Shown here: piece after piece, positions 1-7,535 of the stretch
How the letters are laid out: each line of letters opens with the position of its first letter
Numbering within the stretch: position 1 is the stretch's first letter
NCBI GenBank assembly: GCA_964451095.1
Contig: CAYVGI010000102.1
Location: forward strand, 1-17,928
Direction: 5' to 3'
Length of the DNA: 17,928 nucleotides
From: DAOTTY01 sp964451095
GTDB lineage: Bacteria > Chloroflexota > Anaerolineae > Aggregatilineales > Phototrophicaceae
Program-made: the position numbers and the translations under genes
The notes under the pieces: generated by a model
The model's database searches: none
What the model saw: only the letters and a program-made list of their open reading frames with translations
Told to the model about the DNA's origin: nothing

Positions 1-73
1 TGTCTACCTCCCCATTATCTACTACACCTTCTCAGTTTTCATGCGTCAGCCCTGTACCCCGTTTGCTGCCTGC

Positions 74-102
74 TTGCGACGCATTTTCTTTCGTGCTAAA
101 CT
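74..102 (+). promoter_or_regulatory. Weak candidate sigma70-type promoter for the receiver/CpaE-like operon
   Basis: A -35-like TTGCGA (74-79) and a -10-like TAAACT (97-102) are separated by 17 bp; each matches consensus at 4 of 6 positions. It lies about 45 bp upstream of the chosen start at 148. Bases 1-73 show no gene that I can support. The call rests on spacing and weak hexamers only. Confidence 0.3.
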
Positions 103-147
103 GCCTGCACATGCCTGTTGACCATTTTCCCGCAAAAAGCATTGCAG

Positions 148-1290
148 ATGGCTGAAAAAATTCTCATCGTAGACGATGATATTGATAGTCTTAAACTGAT
201 TGGACTCATGCTCCAACGCCACGGCTACGAGGTGATGGCGGCGAATTCTGGCGGGCAGGCGATTCAGAAAGCTGCCGCAGACGGTCCTAGCCTCATCATC
301 CTGGATGTGATGATGCCCGACATGGACGGCTACGAGGTCACACGCCGCCTGCGCACCGAGACTGCCACCCAAAACATCCCCATTATCATGTTCACGGCGA
401 AAACGCTTATTGACGATAAGGTTAAGGCGTTTGAGCTGGGCGCAGACGATTACCTCACCAAGCCCACCCACCCGGCGGAACTTGCCTCCCGTGTGAAGGC
501 GATCTTGGCACGGAACGCAACCAAAGAAACCGAGGCAGTGCAGCCCAAAGAAGACTTGCTGCTGGGTGTCATTGGGGTGAAGGGGGGCGTGGGCACCACA
601 ACGATAGCGCTGAACATCGCCGCTGCGATGCAGCAAGCGGGCGATTCGCCCATCCTGGCGGACTTCTGCCTTGGCTATGGAACGCTGGGGCTGTACCTGG
701 GGCACGGGCAGGTTTCTAGCATGGCGAACCTGCTGAGCAAAGCACCTACGGAGATCAACGAGCGGGCAATCGAGGCGCAGGTGATTGCGCACCAGAGTGG
801 GCTGCGCCTGCTGCCGTCCTCTTCCCGCCCCAAAGAGGCACTGCTCGCCTACGCGCCGGAAAGCGCCCTGGAAGTCGTCAATGTGCTGAAGCAAATGCCC
901 GGCACCACCGTGCTCGACCTGGGCAATCATCTGAACCCAGCAGTTAGCCGCGCTATCCGCGTGGTAGACCAGCTTCTGGTGGTAGTAGAGCCGAACAAGG
1001 TTGCGCTGACGATGGCACGCGAACTGTTCCAGATGCTAGAGGCAGATCATGTTGACCGCGACAAGCTCAGCGTTGCTGTGGTGAACCGCGCACAATCCAC
1101 CCTGCAAACCCCCTGGCAAGAGATCGAGCAGGCGCTCGCGCAGGAAATCAAGGCGATTATCTCCGCCGCACCCGACCTAGCATTCCAGGCGCTTGAGGCG
1201 AACATGCCGCTCGTCACGTTCCGCCCGAACTCGATCACAGCGAGCCAGCTAACCAAGCTAGCGGAAGACTTCCGCCTGAGAGTGAACTGA
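148..1290 (+). CDS. Response-regulator receiver domain fused to a CpaE/ParA-type ATPase domain
   Basis: The protein has 380 residues. Residues 1-120 are a CheY-type receiver with acidic pair D9/D10, phospho-acceptor D53 (in ILDVMMPDMDG), T83 and K105. A short linker leads to a MinD/ParA-superfamily ATPase domain (about 137-380) with the deviant Walker A KGGVGTTT at 145-152 and a Walker B-like VLDLGN. This pairing is typical of CpaE-like proteins, which help localise or assemble Tad pili, but no Tad pilus gene is visible here, so a pilus role is not shown. The ATG at 148 is preferred over the in-frame TTG at 118 because it starts MAEKILIVDDD, the normal receiver N-terminus. No clear Shine-Dalgarno precedes it. 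The sir2 gene follows after 38 bp and a histidine kinase after that, so the cognate kinase may be the third gene. Confidence 0.88.
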   Translation: MAEKILIVDDDIDSLKLIGLMLQRHGYEVMAANSGGQAIQKAAADGPSLIILDVMMPDMDGYEVTRRLRTETATQNIPIIMFTAKTLIDDKVKAFELGADDYLTKPTHPAELASRVKAILARNATKETEAVQPKEDLLLGVIGVKGGVGTTTIALNIAAAMQQAGDSPILADFCLGYGTLGLYLGHGQVSSMANLLSKAPTEINERAIEAQVIAHQSGLRLLPSSSRPKEALLAYAPESALEVVNVLKQMPGTTVLDLGNHLNPAVSRAIRVVDQLLVVVEPNKVALTMARELFQMLEADHVDRDKLSVAVVNRAQSTLQTPWQEIEQALAQEIKAIISAAPDLAFQALEANMPLVTFRPNSITASQLTKLAEDFRLRVN

Positions 1291-1328
1291 GCCACACATG
1301 GCGCTGTTACAGAAGGCAAGGACGCGCT

Positions 1329-2138
1329 ATGCCCCCGCCCCGTGAGTCACTCGAACGTGCTGCCCTGCTCATCCAACGCGCCCATAACGTGGTTGCCCTC
1401 ACGGGTGCTGGGGTTAGCACTGCGTCTGGCGTGCCAGACTTCCGCAGCGTAGACGGCGGGCTGTGGCACCAGCAAAACCCGATGGAGGTTGCCACGCTAA
1501 CCGTATTCCGCACCAACCCGGCGGCATTCTTTAAGTGGGTGCGCCCGCTGCTGCGATATGTGCGTGGGGCAGCGCCAAACCCCGCCCACGAAGCATTGGC
1601 ACAGCTCAGCGCCAGCGGCAAGCTGCACGCGGTCATCACCCAAAACATAGACGGGCTGCACGAGGCAGCGGGAACCCCGCACGTATTTGCCCTGCACGGG
1701 CAGGTTCACACTGCCACCTGCCCCCATTGCCTGCGCAAGCACCCATGGCACACGCGCATAGACGACCTGATCGACAACGGGACAATCCCCCGCTGCGACT
1801 GCGCACAGTCCGCCGTGCTTAAGCCGGATGTCATCCTATTTGGTGAGCAAATCCCGATAAAAACACTGCAAGCGGCACGCCGGGCACTGCTAAAAGCAGA
1901 CCTGCTGCTCATTCTTGGCACGTCGTTGCAGGTCGCCCCTGCTGGCGATATGCCCTGGTTGGCGTACGAATATGGTGCACGCCTGCTGATTGTAAACGAG
2001 GAACCCACCTATGCCGATCGCTATGCGGAGGTGGTGCTGCGCGGCGATGTGAGCCACATCCTGCCCGAACTTATAAGATTGGTGGATACGAATGATGACC
2101 GACCAACAGTCAACGATAGACAAAAACAAGCTGATTGA
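1329..2138 (+). CDS. Sir2-family NAD-dependent protein deacylase (sirtuin)
   Basis: The protein has 269 residues, the usual size for a bacterial sirtuin. Such enzymes remove acyl groups from lysines using NAD, releasing nicotinamide and O-acyl-ADP-ribose. Visible motifs are the NAD-binding GAGVSTASGVPDFRS (26-40), TQNIDGLH (104-111) with Q105, N106 and D108, catalytic H123 in LHG, and later FGE (171-173), GTSLQVAP and IVNEEP. Zinc ligands would be C131 and C134 (CPHC) plus C156 and C158; the second pair is CxC instead of the usual CxxC, with extra residues before VLKPD. A good Shine-Dalgarno (AAGGA, 1318-1322) sits 6 bases before the ATG. The gene lies between a receiver-ATPase gene (38 bp upstream) and a histidine kinase gene whose start overlaps its 3' end by 47 bp, suggesting one transcript. 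It is probably cytoplasmic. Its targets cannot be inferred. Confidence 0.95.
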   Translation: MPPPRESLERAALLIQRAHNVVALTGAGVSTASGVPDFRSVDGGLWHQQNPMEVATLTVFRTNPAAFFKWVRPLLRYVRGAAPNPAHEALAQLSASGKLHAVITQNIDGLHEAAGTPHVFALHGQVHTATCPHCLRKHPWHTRIDDLIDNGTIPRCDCAQSAVLKPDVILFGEQIPIKTLQAARRALLKADLLLILGTSLQVAPAGDMPWLAYEYGARLLIVNEEPTYADRYAEVVLRGDVSHILPELIRLVDTNDDRPTVNDRQKQAD

Positions 2139-3309
2139 GCGCTACGAGCGCATTATCGACATCAGCCAGAAGCTCAACACGACTTTTGACCTACGCTCAC
2201 TGCTGGGTGCTATCAGCGATGCTGCGCGTGAGCTGTGCAACGTGGAGGCGGCGTCCATCCTGCTCATAGACCCTGCCAGCGGCGAGCTACGCTTTGAGGC
2301 GTCGTCGAACATCAAGCCGCACGAGATGGAGCGCATCACCGTGCCAATGGACGGCAGTATCGCGGGTTGGATTGCCAAGCACGGCGAGCCACGGGTCATC
2401 AACGATGTATCGCAAGCGCCAGAGTTCTACGGAGATGTAGACGAAGAAATTGAGTTCAAAACGCACGACCTGCTGGGTGTGCCAATGCGCGTGCACGATA
2501 AAGTCATCGGTGTCTTGGAAGGCATCAACAAGATGGAAAAAGGTGGCTTCACGACCGAGGACATCGAAATCCTGACGACGCTAGCGGGACAAGCGGCAAT
2601 TGCTATCGAGAATGCGCGGCTCTTTCAGCAGAGTGACTTCATCGCGGAGATGGTGCACGAGATCCGCACACCGCTGGCGGCACTTAAGGCGAGCACAGTG
2701 CTGCTGCAACGCCCGGAGCTCCCCCAGGACAAGCACAAAGACATCATCGACACCATGCACGGCGAGACCGAGCGCCTCATCCGCATGACAAGCGAGTTCC
2801 TCGATCTTGCACGCTTGGAATCCGGGCGGTTCCAACTGGAGAAGGCACCGTTCGAGCTAGAAAAGCTCGTTAAGGAAAGCGTGGACGTTGTGATTCACCA
2901 GGCGCACAGTAAAAATGTGACCTTCCACCTGAATGTGCTGCCTGTTTCCGTCAATGGGGACCGAGGCAAGATCAAGCAGGTGATCCTGAACCTGTTCACC
3001 AACTCGATTAAGTACAACCGTGACGGGGGTCACGTTTATGTGCGCACCAAAGAGGTGCTAGAGGATGAAGCACGCTTTGTGGAGATTTCGATAGAGGATA
3101 CCGGGTTCGGCATCTCGCCAGATAACCTGAAGAACCTGTTTCAAAAGTTCTTCCGCGTGGCAGATACCGCCGGGCACACGCAGGGTACCGGGCTGGGGCT
3201 TGCCATCACCCGCCACATTGCAGAGGCACACGGCGGGCGTGTGTGGGCGAAAAGCGAGCAGGGCAAGGGCAGTACGTTCTACGTCACGCTGCCACAGTAC
3301 ATTCGGTAG
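2092..3309 (+). CDS. GAF-domain sensor histidine kinase
   Basis: The protein has 405 residues. A short N-terminal helix leads into a GAF domain (about 25-178), followed by HisKA with phospho-acceptor H189 in MVHEIRTPL, and a HATPase_c domain with N box N300/N304 (ILNLFTNS), G1 box EDTGFG (335-340) and G2 box GTGLGLAI (from 365). There is no transmembrane segment or signal peptide, so it should be a soluble kinase sensing a small ligand or redox state through GAF. Either ATG at 2092 or 2095 fits; GGTGGA at 2081-2086 is better spaced for 2095. The start overlaps the sir2 3' end by 47 bp, which suggests translational coupling. The closest candidate partner is the receiver protein two genes upstream, although that protein has an ATPase output rather than a DNA-binding one. 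Confidence 0.93.
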   Translation: MMTDQQSTIDKNKLIERYERIIDISQKLNTTFDLRSLLGAISDAARELCNVEAASILLIDPASGELRFEASSNIKPHEMERITVPMDGSIAGWIAKHGEPRVINDVSQAPEFYGDVDEEIEFKTHDLLGVPMRVHDKVIGVLEGINKMEKGGFTTEDIEILTTLAGQAAIAIENARLFQQSDFIAEMVHEIRTPLAALKASTVLLQRPELPQDKHKDIIDTMHGETERLIRMTSEFLDLARLESGRFQLEKAPFELEKLVKESVDVVIHQAHSKNVTFHLNVLPVSVNGDRGKIKQVILNLFTNSIKYNRDGGHVYVRTKEVLEDEARFVEISIEDTGFGISPDNLKNLFQKFFRVADTAGHTQGTGLGLAITRHIAEAHGGRVWAKSEQGKGSTFYVTLPQYIR

Positions 3310-3336
3310 GGGCGGCAAGCAGCACCACCCCTTCCT

Positions 3337-3355
3337 GACGCATCAAAGTGCGTTT
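3337..3355 (+). terminator. Weak candidate terminator after the histidine kinase gene
   Basis: The stem ACGCA (3338-3342) / TGCGT (3349-3353), extendable by a G-T pair, has a 6-base loop and is followed by TTTAT on the + strand. It sits in the 44-bp gap between the convergent kinase and secF genes. The stem is short and the T-run small. Confidence 0.3.
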
Positions 3356-4316
3356 ATGCCTTTGCCTTCGCTGTCTCTACCACTACCGGGTGAGAGCCTT
3401 CGATAAACGGAATCTCGCCCTTCTCCCAGGCAACTAGCAGCGGCACCGCCACGAAGATCGACGAGTACGTGCCGGAGAGCAACCCCACGAACAAGATCCC
3501 GATGAACTGCTTTACCGACGGACCGCCAAACAGCAGGATCGCCGCCATGACGAAAAAGGCGTTAAGCTGCGTGGCAAGCGAACGGTGAATCGTCTCTAGC
3601 ACGCTGCGGTTCACGATGGTCTCGTATGGCTCGCCCAAGTAGCGCGGGATGTTCTCGCGGATGCGGTCGAACACCACGATAGAGTCCTGCACGGAAAAAC
3701 CCACTACCGTCAGCACTGCCGTCAGGAACAGCGCGTCTACCTCCCAGCCGAAGAAGACCCCGGCAAAGCTCACCACCCCCAGCATAATCAGCACGTCGTG
3801 CACCATCGCCGCAATCGCGCAGATGCCGTAGCGAAAGGCGTTCGGGATGCGCCGGAATGCCAGGATGATGAAGCCAGTGACGACAATGGACGCGGTGGCA
3901 ACCGCGAACAGCGCTGCCCGCGTCACCTCACCGCCGATGGTCGGGGAGACTTCTTCAAAGCGGGTTGTGTCAAAGTCTATGGGGGCGACGTCATTCAGCG
4001 CGTTCAGCACGTCCGTGCTGGTAGCATCGCCCTCCAGAAAGCCCGCCCGCACCGACCAGCGGTTCTCGTCTTCTGTGCCGATGCGCTGCAAGATGATGTT
4101 GTCCTGCCCGAACGAGGAGAAGACGTCACGTATAGCCTGTTCCTCGACAGCCTCCTCAAAGCCGAACTCGTAGATACTGCCGCCGGAGAAGTCGATGCCG
4201 AGCACAAATGGTGCCCCCGTCTGCGTAGCAGAGTAGATCATGATGGCGATGCCAATGCCGATGATCGTCCCGGAGAAGATGAAATACCATTTGCGCCGCT
4301 GTACCAGTTGAAACAT
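3354..4316 (-). CDS. secF: Protein translocase subunit SecF
   Basis: The protein has 320 residues, normal for a separate SecF. With SecD and YajC it forms the accessory complex that uses the proton-motive force to help SecYEG release exported proteins on the outer face of the membrane. A first membrane helix (about 11-29) is followed by GIDFSGGS (40-47), an extracytoplasmic domain (about 47-145), then five more membrane helices, the usual six-helix RND-like layout. The signature VGFSVQDSIVVFDRIREN carries D211, matching the conserved intramembrane acidic region. It is the last gene of yajC-secD-secF, 54 bp after secD. The start codon is preceded only by a weak purine stretch. It ends 44 bp from the convergent histidine kinase gene. 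Confidence 0.97.
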   Translation of the reverse strand: MFQLVQRRKWYFIFSGTIIGIGIAIMIYSATQTGAPFVLGIDFSGGSIYEFGFEEAVEEQAIRDVFSSFGQDNIILQRIGTEDENRWSVRAGFLEGDATSTDVLNALNDVAPIDFDTTRFEEVSPTIGGEVTRAALFAVATASIVVTGFIILAFRRIPNAFRYGICAIAAMVHDVLIMLGVVSFAGVFFGWEVDALFLTAVLTVVGFSVQDSIVVFDRIRENIPRYLGEPYETIVNRSVLETIHRSLATQLNAFFVMAAILLFGGPSVKQFIGILFVGLLSGTYSSIFVAVPLLVAWEKGEIPFIEGSHPVVVETAKAKA

Positions 4317-4370
4317 AGTCGCCCCAATGTGTTATTTACTCAAGATTGGGCGTGTGCCCATCGTTGTCGT

Positions 4371-5792
4371 CTAAACGCCCAGCGTCCAGGCGTGCTCCTC
4401 AATGTAGTCGTGCTGCAAGCTCACAATCAAGCTCAAGAACGTCTTCGTGACCACAATCGCCGTGAACAAGTTCAACACCAAACCCAACGCCAGCGTGACC
4501 GCGAACGCACTCACGATGCTCGCGCCCGGTGTTTGCCCAAACAAGAACAGAATACCGCAGATGATAATCGTGGAGGTATTTGAGTCTCGAATAGATGCCC
4601 ACGCGCGGTCAAAACCCGATTCCAAAGCATCATTAAGCGAGTTACCCGCCCGCACCTCCTCTTTGATGCGCTCAAAGATGAGGATGTTGCCGTCTACCGC
4701 CGTGCCGATAGAGATCAAAAACCCGGCGATCGCTGGCAGCGTCAGCGTAATCGGAATCATCTTAAACAGTGCCATGTTCAGCACAATAAACACCAGCAGC
4801 GCCAGGTCTGCGGCGATACCCAGCGCCCGGTAGTAAATGAACATGAACGCCAGCACAATAATTACGCCGATGATGCCCGCCTGGATGCTCAGCCGCACAC
4901 TCTCCTGACCGAGCGTAGCACCTACCTGCTCCGCACTTTCCACGCGCAGGGGCAGCCGCAGCGAACCCGACCGCAACTGCAACGCCAGCGTAGTCGCTTC
5001 TTCCTCACTGAAGTCGCCTGTAATCACACCCCCCGTGGGCAGCGCTGCCTGGATCGTCGGCGCGGAGAGCACTTCGCTGTCCAGCACAATCGCCATCGGC
5101 TGCCCGATGTTGCTGCCAGTGTAGTCTCCGAAAATGCCCTGTGCATCGCTCGCCACCTGGAACTCGATCAGCCAACCGCCGCCAAACTGGTCAAACACAG
5201 CAGCAGCAGCGTCCAAGCCGCCACCTGTCATGACTGTTTCAAACGGTTGCCCGGTGTTCGGGTTTACAGCGAGGTCTACCACGAGTTCTTCAAGCGTGGT
5301 GTCCTCGGATGTGGCGGCACGCTGCTCGTACACCTGGTTTTGCTCGGTCGTCAGGATGCGTGCGCCCTCAAGTTCTTGCACCTGCGGTCCGGTAAGCCCC
5401 GCAAAGTTCACAAACTCCAGCAATGCCGTCTGCTGGATAGTTTCAATCGCCTGCTGGGAGTCTGTCACGCCCGGCAGCTCAACCAGGATGCGCGTATCTC
5501 CCTGTGTTTGCACGGTTGCTTCCGTCAGCCCCAGCGCATTCACGCGTCGCCCCACACTGTTTGCGGTTTCGCGCAGTTCTTCCTCAGTGAAGGCATCCGG
5601 CGGCAACTCCGCTTGCAGCAGCACACGCAGCCCGCCCACCAGGTCTAGCCCCAGCGGTTGGTCTATCGTAATATCTGCGTTGCCATCGCGGTTAATGTCG
5701 AACGCGGTGCCATTGGTCGCAGGCAGTGCCATCCATGTACAAAATGCGGCTAACACCACAATACCCGCTAACCAGCCGTAGTTTACTTTCAT
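4371..5792 (-). CDS. secD: Protein translocase subunit SecD
   Basis: The protein has 473 residues. It works with SecF and YajC on the Sec translocon. One N-terminal membrane helix (about 7-24) is followed by LGLDLVGG (47-54), a large extracytoplasmic P1 domain (about 55-285), and a C-terminal block of membrane helices containing GTAVDGNILIFERIKEE with conserved D367. The length fits a SecD from an organism with separate SecD and SecF. Unusually, residues 32-40 between the first helix and LGLDLVGG read D-x-N-x-D-G-x-x-D, the pattern of a dockerin or EF-hand calcium loop; this is a pattern match only. The gene follows yajC by 40 bp and precedes secF by 54 bp on the same strand, so all three should share the promoter upstream of yajC. 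Confidence 0.97.
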   Translation of the reverse strand: MKVNYGWLAGIVVLAAFCTWMALPATNGTAFDINRDGNADITIDQPLGLDLVGGLRVLLQAELPPDAFTEEELRETANSVGRRVNALGLTEATVQTQGDTRILVELPGVTDSQQAIETIQQTALLEFVNFAGLTGPQVQELEGARILTTEQNQVYEQRAATSEDTTLEELVVDLAVNPNTGQPFETVMTGGGLDAAAAVFDQFGGGWLIEFQVASDAQGIFGDYTGSNIGQPMAIVLDSEVLSAPTIQAALPTGGVITGDFSEEEATTLALQLRSGSLRLPLRVESAEQVGATLGQESVRLSIQAGIIGVIIVLAFMFIYYRALGIAADLALLVFIVLNMALFKMIPITLTLPAIAGFLISIGTAVDGNILIFERIKEEVRAGNSLNDALESGFDRAWASIRDSNTSTIIICGILFLFGQTPGASIVSAFAVTLALGLVLNLFTAIVVTKTFLSLIVSLQHDYIEEHAWTLGV

Positions 5793-5832
5793 CGTATCGC
5801 CATGCTCTCTGTGTGTTTGCCCCTATCTGAAT

Positions 5833-6174
5833 TTACTGCCGCTCGGCGGTCGTTTCGCTCATCGCCTCATCATCACGGCTGCGCTGGGCGTTGTGGGCAA
5901 CTTCTTCCGCGTCATATTCCGACACAATAGACGCCGCAACAAAGCGCACCACCGTACCCTCAGCGATTTCTACCAGCACGGTGCCTGCCGCGCCGTCCAC
6001 ATCCACCACACGCCCAATCATACCGCCAAATGTCACCACCTCATCGCCCACGCTGAGTGAACGCACGTACTGCTGGCGTTTGTTGAACTCCCGTTGGCGT
6101 GGGAACACAAAAAATGACCAGTAGCCACCCATGATGAGCAGCATGATAACCAGCAAAAAACCAAATTCCTGCAT
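5833..6174 (-). CDS. yajC: Sec translocon accessory protein YajC
   Basis: The protein has 113 residues when started at the ATG at 6174. It has one N-terminal membrane helix (about 5-24) and then the typical cytoplasmic YajC body, with FPRQREFNKRQQYVRSLSVGDEVVTFGG leading into a small beta domain (phrase seen split across about residues 24-51). The tail after about residue 85 is charged and looks disordered. A longer in-frame start at 6213 exists, but 6174 is preferred: it gives the standard short N-terminus MQEFGFLL and has an AAAGGA ribosome site (6184-6189) 9 bases upstream. It is the first gene of yajC-secD-secF and follows a promoter with a perfect TATAAT. Confidence 0.93.
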   Translation of the reverse strand: MQEFGFLLVIMLLIMGGYWSFFVFPRQREFNKRQQYVRSLSVGDEVVTFGGMIGRVVDVDGAAGTVLVEIAEGTVVRFVAASIVSEYDAEEVAHNAQRSRDDEAMSETTAERQ

Positions 6175-6236
6175 TCGCTCGTGTCCTTTTTCATCCACAC
6201 CATCCACACCCACATTACCCCCAGGGAGCGCCCGCC

Positions 6237-6264
6237 ATTATAACCCCTCCCCTCAACGAAACAA
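6237..6264 (-). promoter_or_regulatory. Promoter for yajC-secD-secF
   Basis: On the - strand a perfect -10 hexamer TATAAT (6242-6237) follows a weak -35 TTGTTT (6264-6259) with a 16-bp spacer. The predicted transcript start is near 6230, giving a leader of about 56 bases before the yajC ATG at 6174. It lies back to back with the + strand promoter at 6281-6309. Confidence 0.6.
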
Positions 6265-6280
6265 TAGCGATACCCCCTGC

Positions 6281-6309
6281 TTGACCGCAACCCGAATGAA
6301 ACCTAAAAT
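6281..6309 (+). promoter_or_regulatory. Strong sigma70-type promoter for the secreted-protein/glycosyltransferase operon
   Basis: TTGACC (6281-6286) and TAAAAT (6304-6309) are separated by exactly 17 bp, and each matches consensus at 5 of 6 positions. The predicted start of transcription is near 6316, about 56 bases before the ATG at 6372. This is one of the clearest promoters in the window. Confidence 0.7.
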
Positions 6310-6371
6310 ATGGGCGCTGTAATCAACATCTCGTGGTACCCGCCAACAATCGTCGCGGAACGGAGAAACCT

Positions 6372-7445
6372 ATGCGCTTTACCCATGCCCGCCTGTTCAC
6401 ACTCATTACACTGTCCGCACTTGTTTTGCTCACGCTGCCAGCACACGCCCAAAACAACAGCGTCCGGCTGGACATCAACCGTGGGGTTACAAACGAGATC
6501 TGGAAAATTGAGGACGAGCCAACACTCGTCATCAACGGATTTGACCTGACACCCACGCCACTGCGCCTGCCAATTGCCATCGAAAGCGTAACGATTGACA
6601 TCACCGCACCCGTCCCTGGCAATATTGCTACTGCTGTCGTCTATGCGGATGCCAACGGTGGCTCGCCAGATGACGCCGAACTGGTGGGGGCAGGTCAGTT
6701 CAGCATTCGGGAGGCGGGGGTTTACGTCGCCCAGTTCGAGCGCCCCATTATTGTTGATGCCCCCGTTGCGTGGGTGGGCTTTTACCTGCCAGTCGGCATT
6801 GAATTCCGCGCCGACACCCAGGGGTCTTCTGTACTCACGTACTGGGCATGGGCACCGGGCAACACGTTTAACCTCGCCCAACTTTCCAGCGCACCTGTTC
6901 TCGGTCCTAGCGATGGCAGCGACCCGGTTAACCTGGATATCGGGGGCGTGGCTCGCATCACGGCGTTTGCCCGCTCTGCTAACGACCTCATCCCGCAAGA
7001 GGAGCTTAACTCGCAGCGCGACGTCGTGGAAAACCCAGAACAAGCAACCAGCTTCCTGACCAACTACAATGGGTGTGTGGGGCTGTTCGTGGACACAGGC
7101 GACATTGACGTGAGTTGGCGCAGTACCATTGATTCGACCTGCCGCGAGGTGGAAGCGTGGCGCTCGCCAGACCCGCCCGCAGGCTACGACCGCTTCGGGC
7201 GAGATGGCTTCTTCGTCTACGACATCACGTTCTTTGATGACAGCGGTGAGGTCGTGGATGGGAACATCCCGATTGCCGTTACGCACTGCTTTGCCGCAGA
7301 CCTTAACAAGCTGGATGACGCGGTCATCGGCGTGGCATACGGTGCGCCGCGCCGCTGGGACCTGCTGCAAACCGAGGTGATTGGCAATTTGCTGTGTGCT
7401 GAGGTCAACCGTGGCGGCAACCTCGCCTACTTCACACCCAACTAA
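6372..7445 (+). CDS. Secreted protein of unknown function
   Basis: I do not recognise the family. The protein has 357 residues and begins with a clear Sec signal peptide: a basic n-region (R2, H5, R7), a hydrophobic core (8-22) and a likely cleavage after AHA at residue 26. There is no lipobox cysteine, so it should be released or loosely held outside the membrane. The mature part is rich in short beta-type segments, aromatic residues, Gly and Asp, like secreted beta-sandwich proteins. Its C-terminal part has four cysteines (C235, C257, C306, C342) that could form two disulfides. The ATG at 6372 is chosen over an in-frame GTG at 6333 because it starts at the signal peptide and has GGAG (6362-6365) 6 bases upstream. 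It has its own strong promoter and is followed by a membrane protein and a glycosyltransferase on the same strand; a role in cell-envelope glycan handling is a guess. Confidence 0.85.
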   Translation: MRFTHARLFTLITLSALVLLTLPAHAQNNSVRLDINRGVTNEIWKIEDEPTLVINGFDLTPTPLRLPIAIESVTIDITAPVPGNIATAVVYADANGGSPDDAELVGAGQFSIREAGVYVAQFERPIIVDAPVAWVGFYLPVGIEFRADTQGSSVLTYWAWAPGNTFNLAQLSSAPVLGPSDGSDPVNLDIGGVARITAFARSANDLIPQEELNSQRDVVENPEQATSFLTNYNGCVGLFVDTGDIDVSWRSTIDSTCREVEAWRSPDPPAGYDRFGRDGFFVYDITFFDDSGEVVDGNIPIAVTHCFAADLNKLDDAVIGVAYGAPRRWDLLQTEVIGNLLCAEVNRGGNLAYFTPN

Positions 7446-7471
7446 GCAGTCGCTTACGCTTAAATATCAAC

Positions 7472-7507
7472 GGTGGAGGGTGGGAAAAGCTATGCCCACC
7501 CACCACC
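7472..7507 (+). other. Strong inverted repeat in the gap between the secreted-protein gene and the NERD-like gene
   Basis: The left arm GGTGGAGGGTGGG (7472-7484) pairs with CCCACCCACCACC (7495-7507) over 13 positions with one mismatch, around a 10-base loop. No T-run follows, so it is not a classic intrinsic terminator. It ends 28 bases before the next ATG and may block 3' exonucleases or limit read-through. The left arm is also G-run rich. Confidence 0.6.
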
Positions 7508-7535
7508 ACCGCCAACAAGAAGGGAACCCCTCGCT

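Noticed and set aside
46..930. A - strand open frame opposite the receiver-ATPase gene
   Set aside because: Antisense to a gene with intact receiver and Walker motifs; no recognisable domain.
3798..4583. A + strand open frame opposite secF and secD
   Set aside because: Antisense to two well-supported genes; low-complexity translation rich in Arg, Asp and Gln.
6303..7370. A long - strand open frame opposite the secreted protein
   Set aside because: It lies antisense to a gene with a clear promoter, ribosome site and signal peptide, and its translation is rich in Cys, His and Arg without a domain, as expected for a shadow frame.
7473..7535. A longer start for the NERD-like protein
   Set aside because: The added residues are a proline-rich run encoded by the inverted repeat; ATG 7536 has a well-placed ribosome site.
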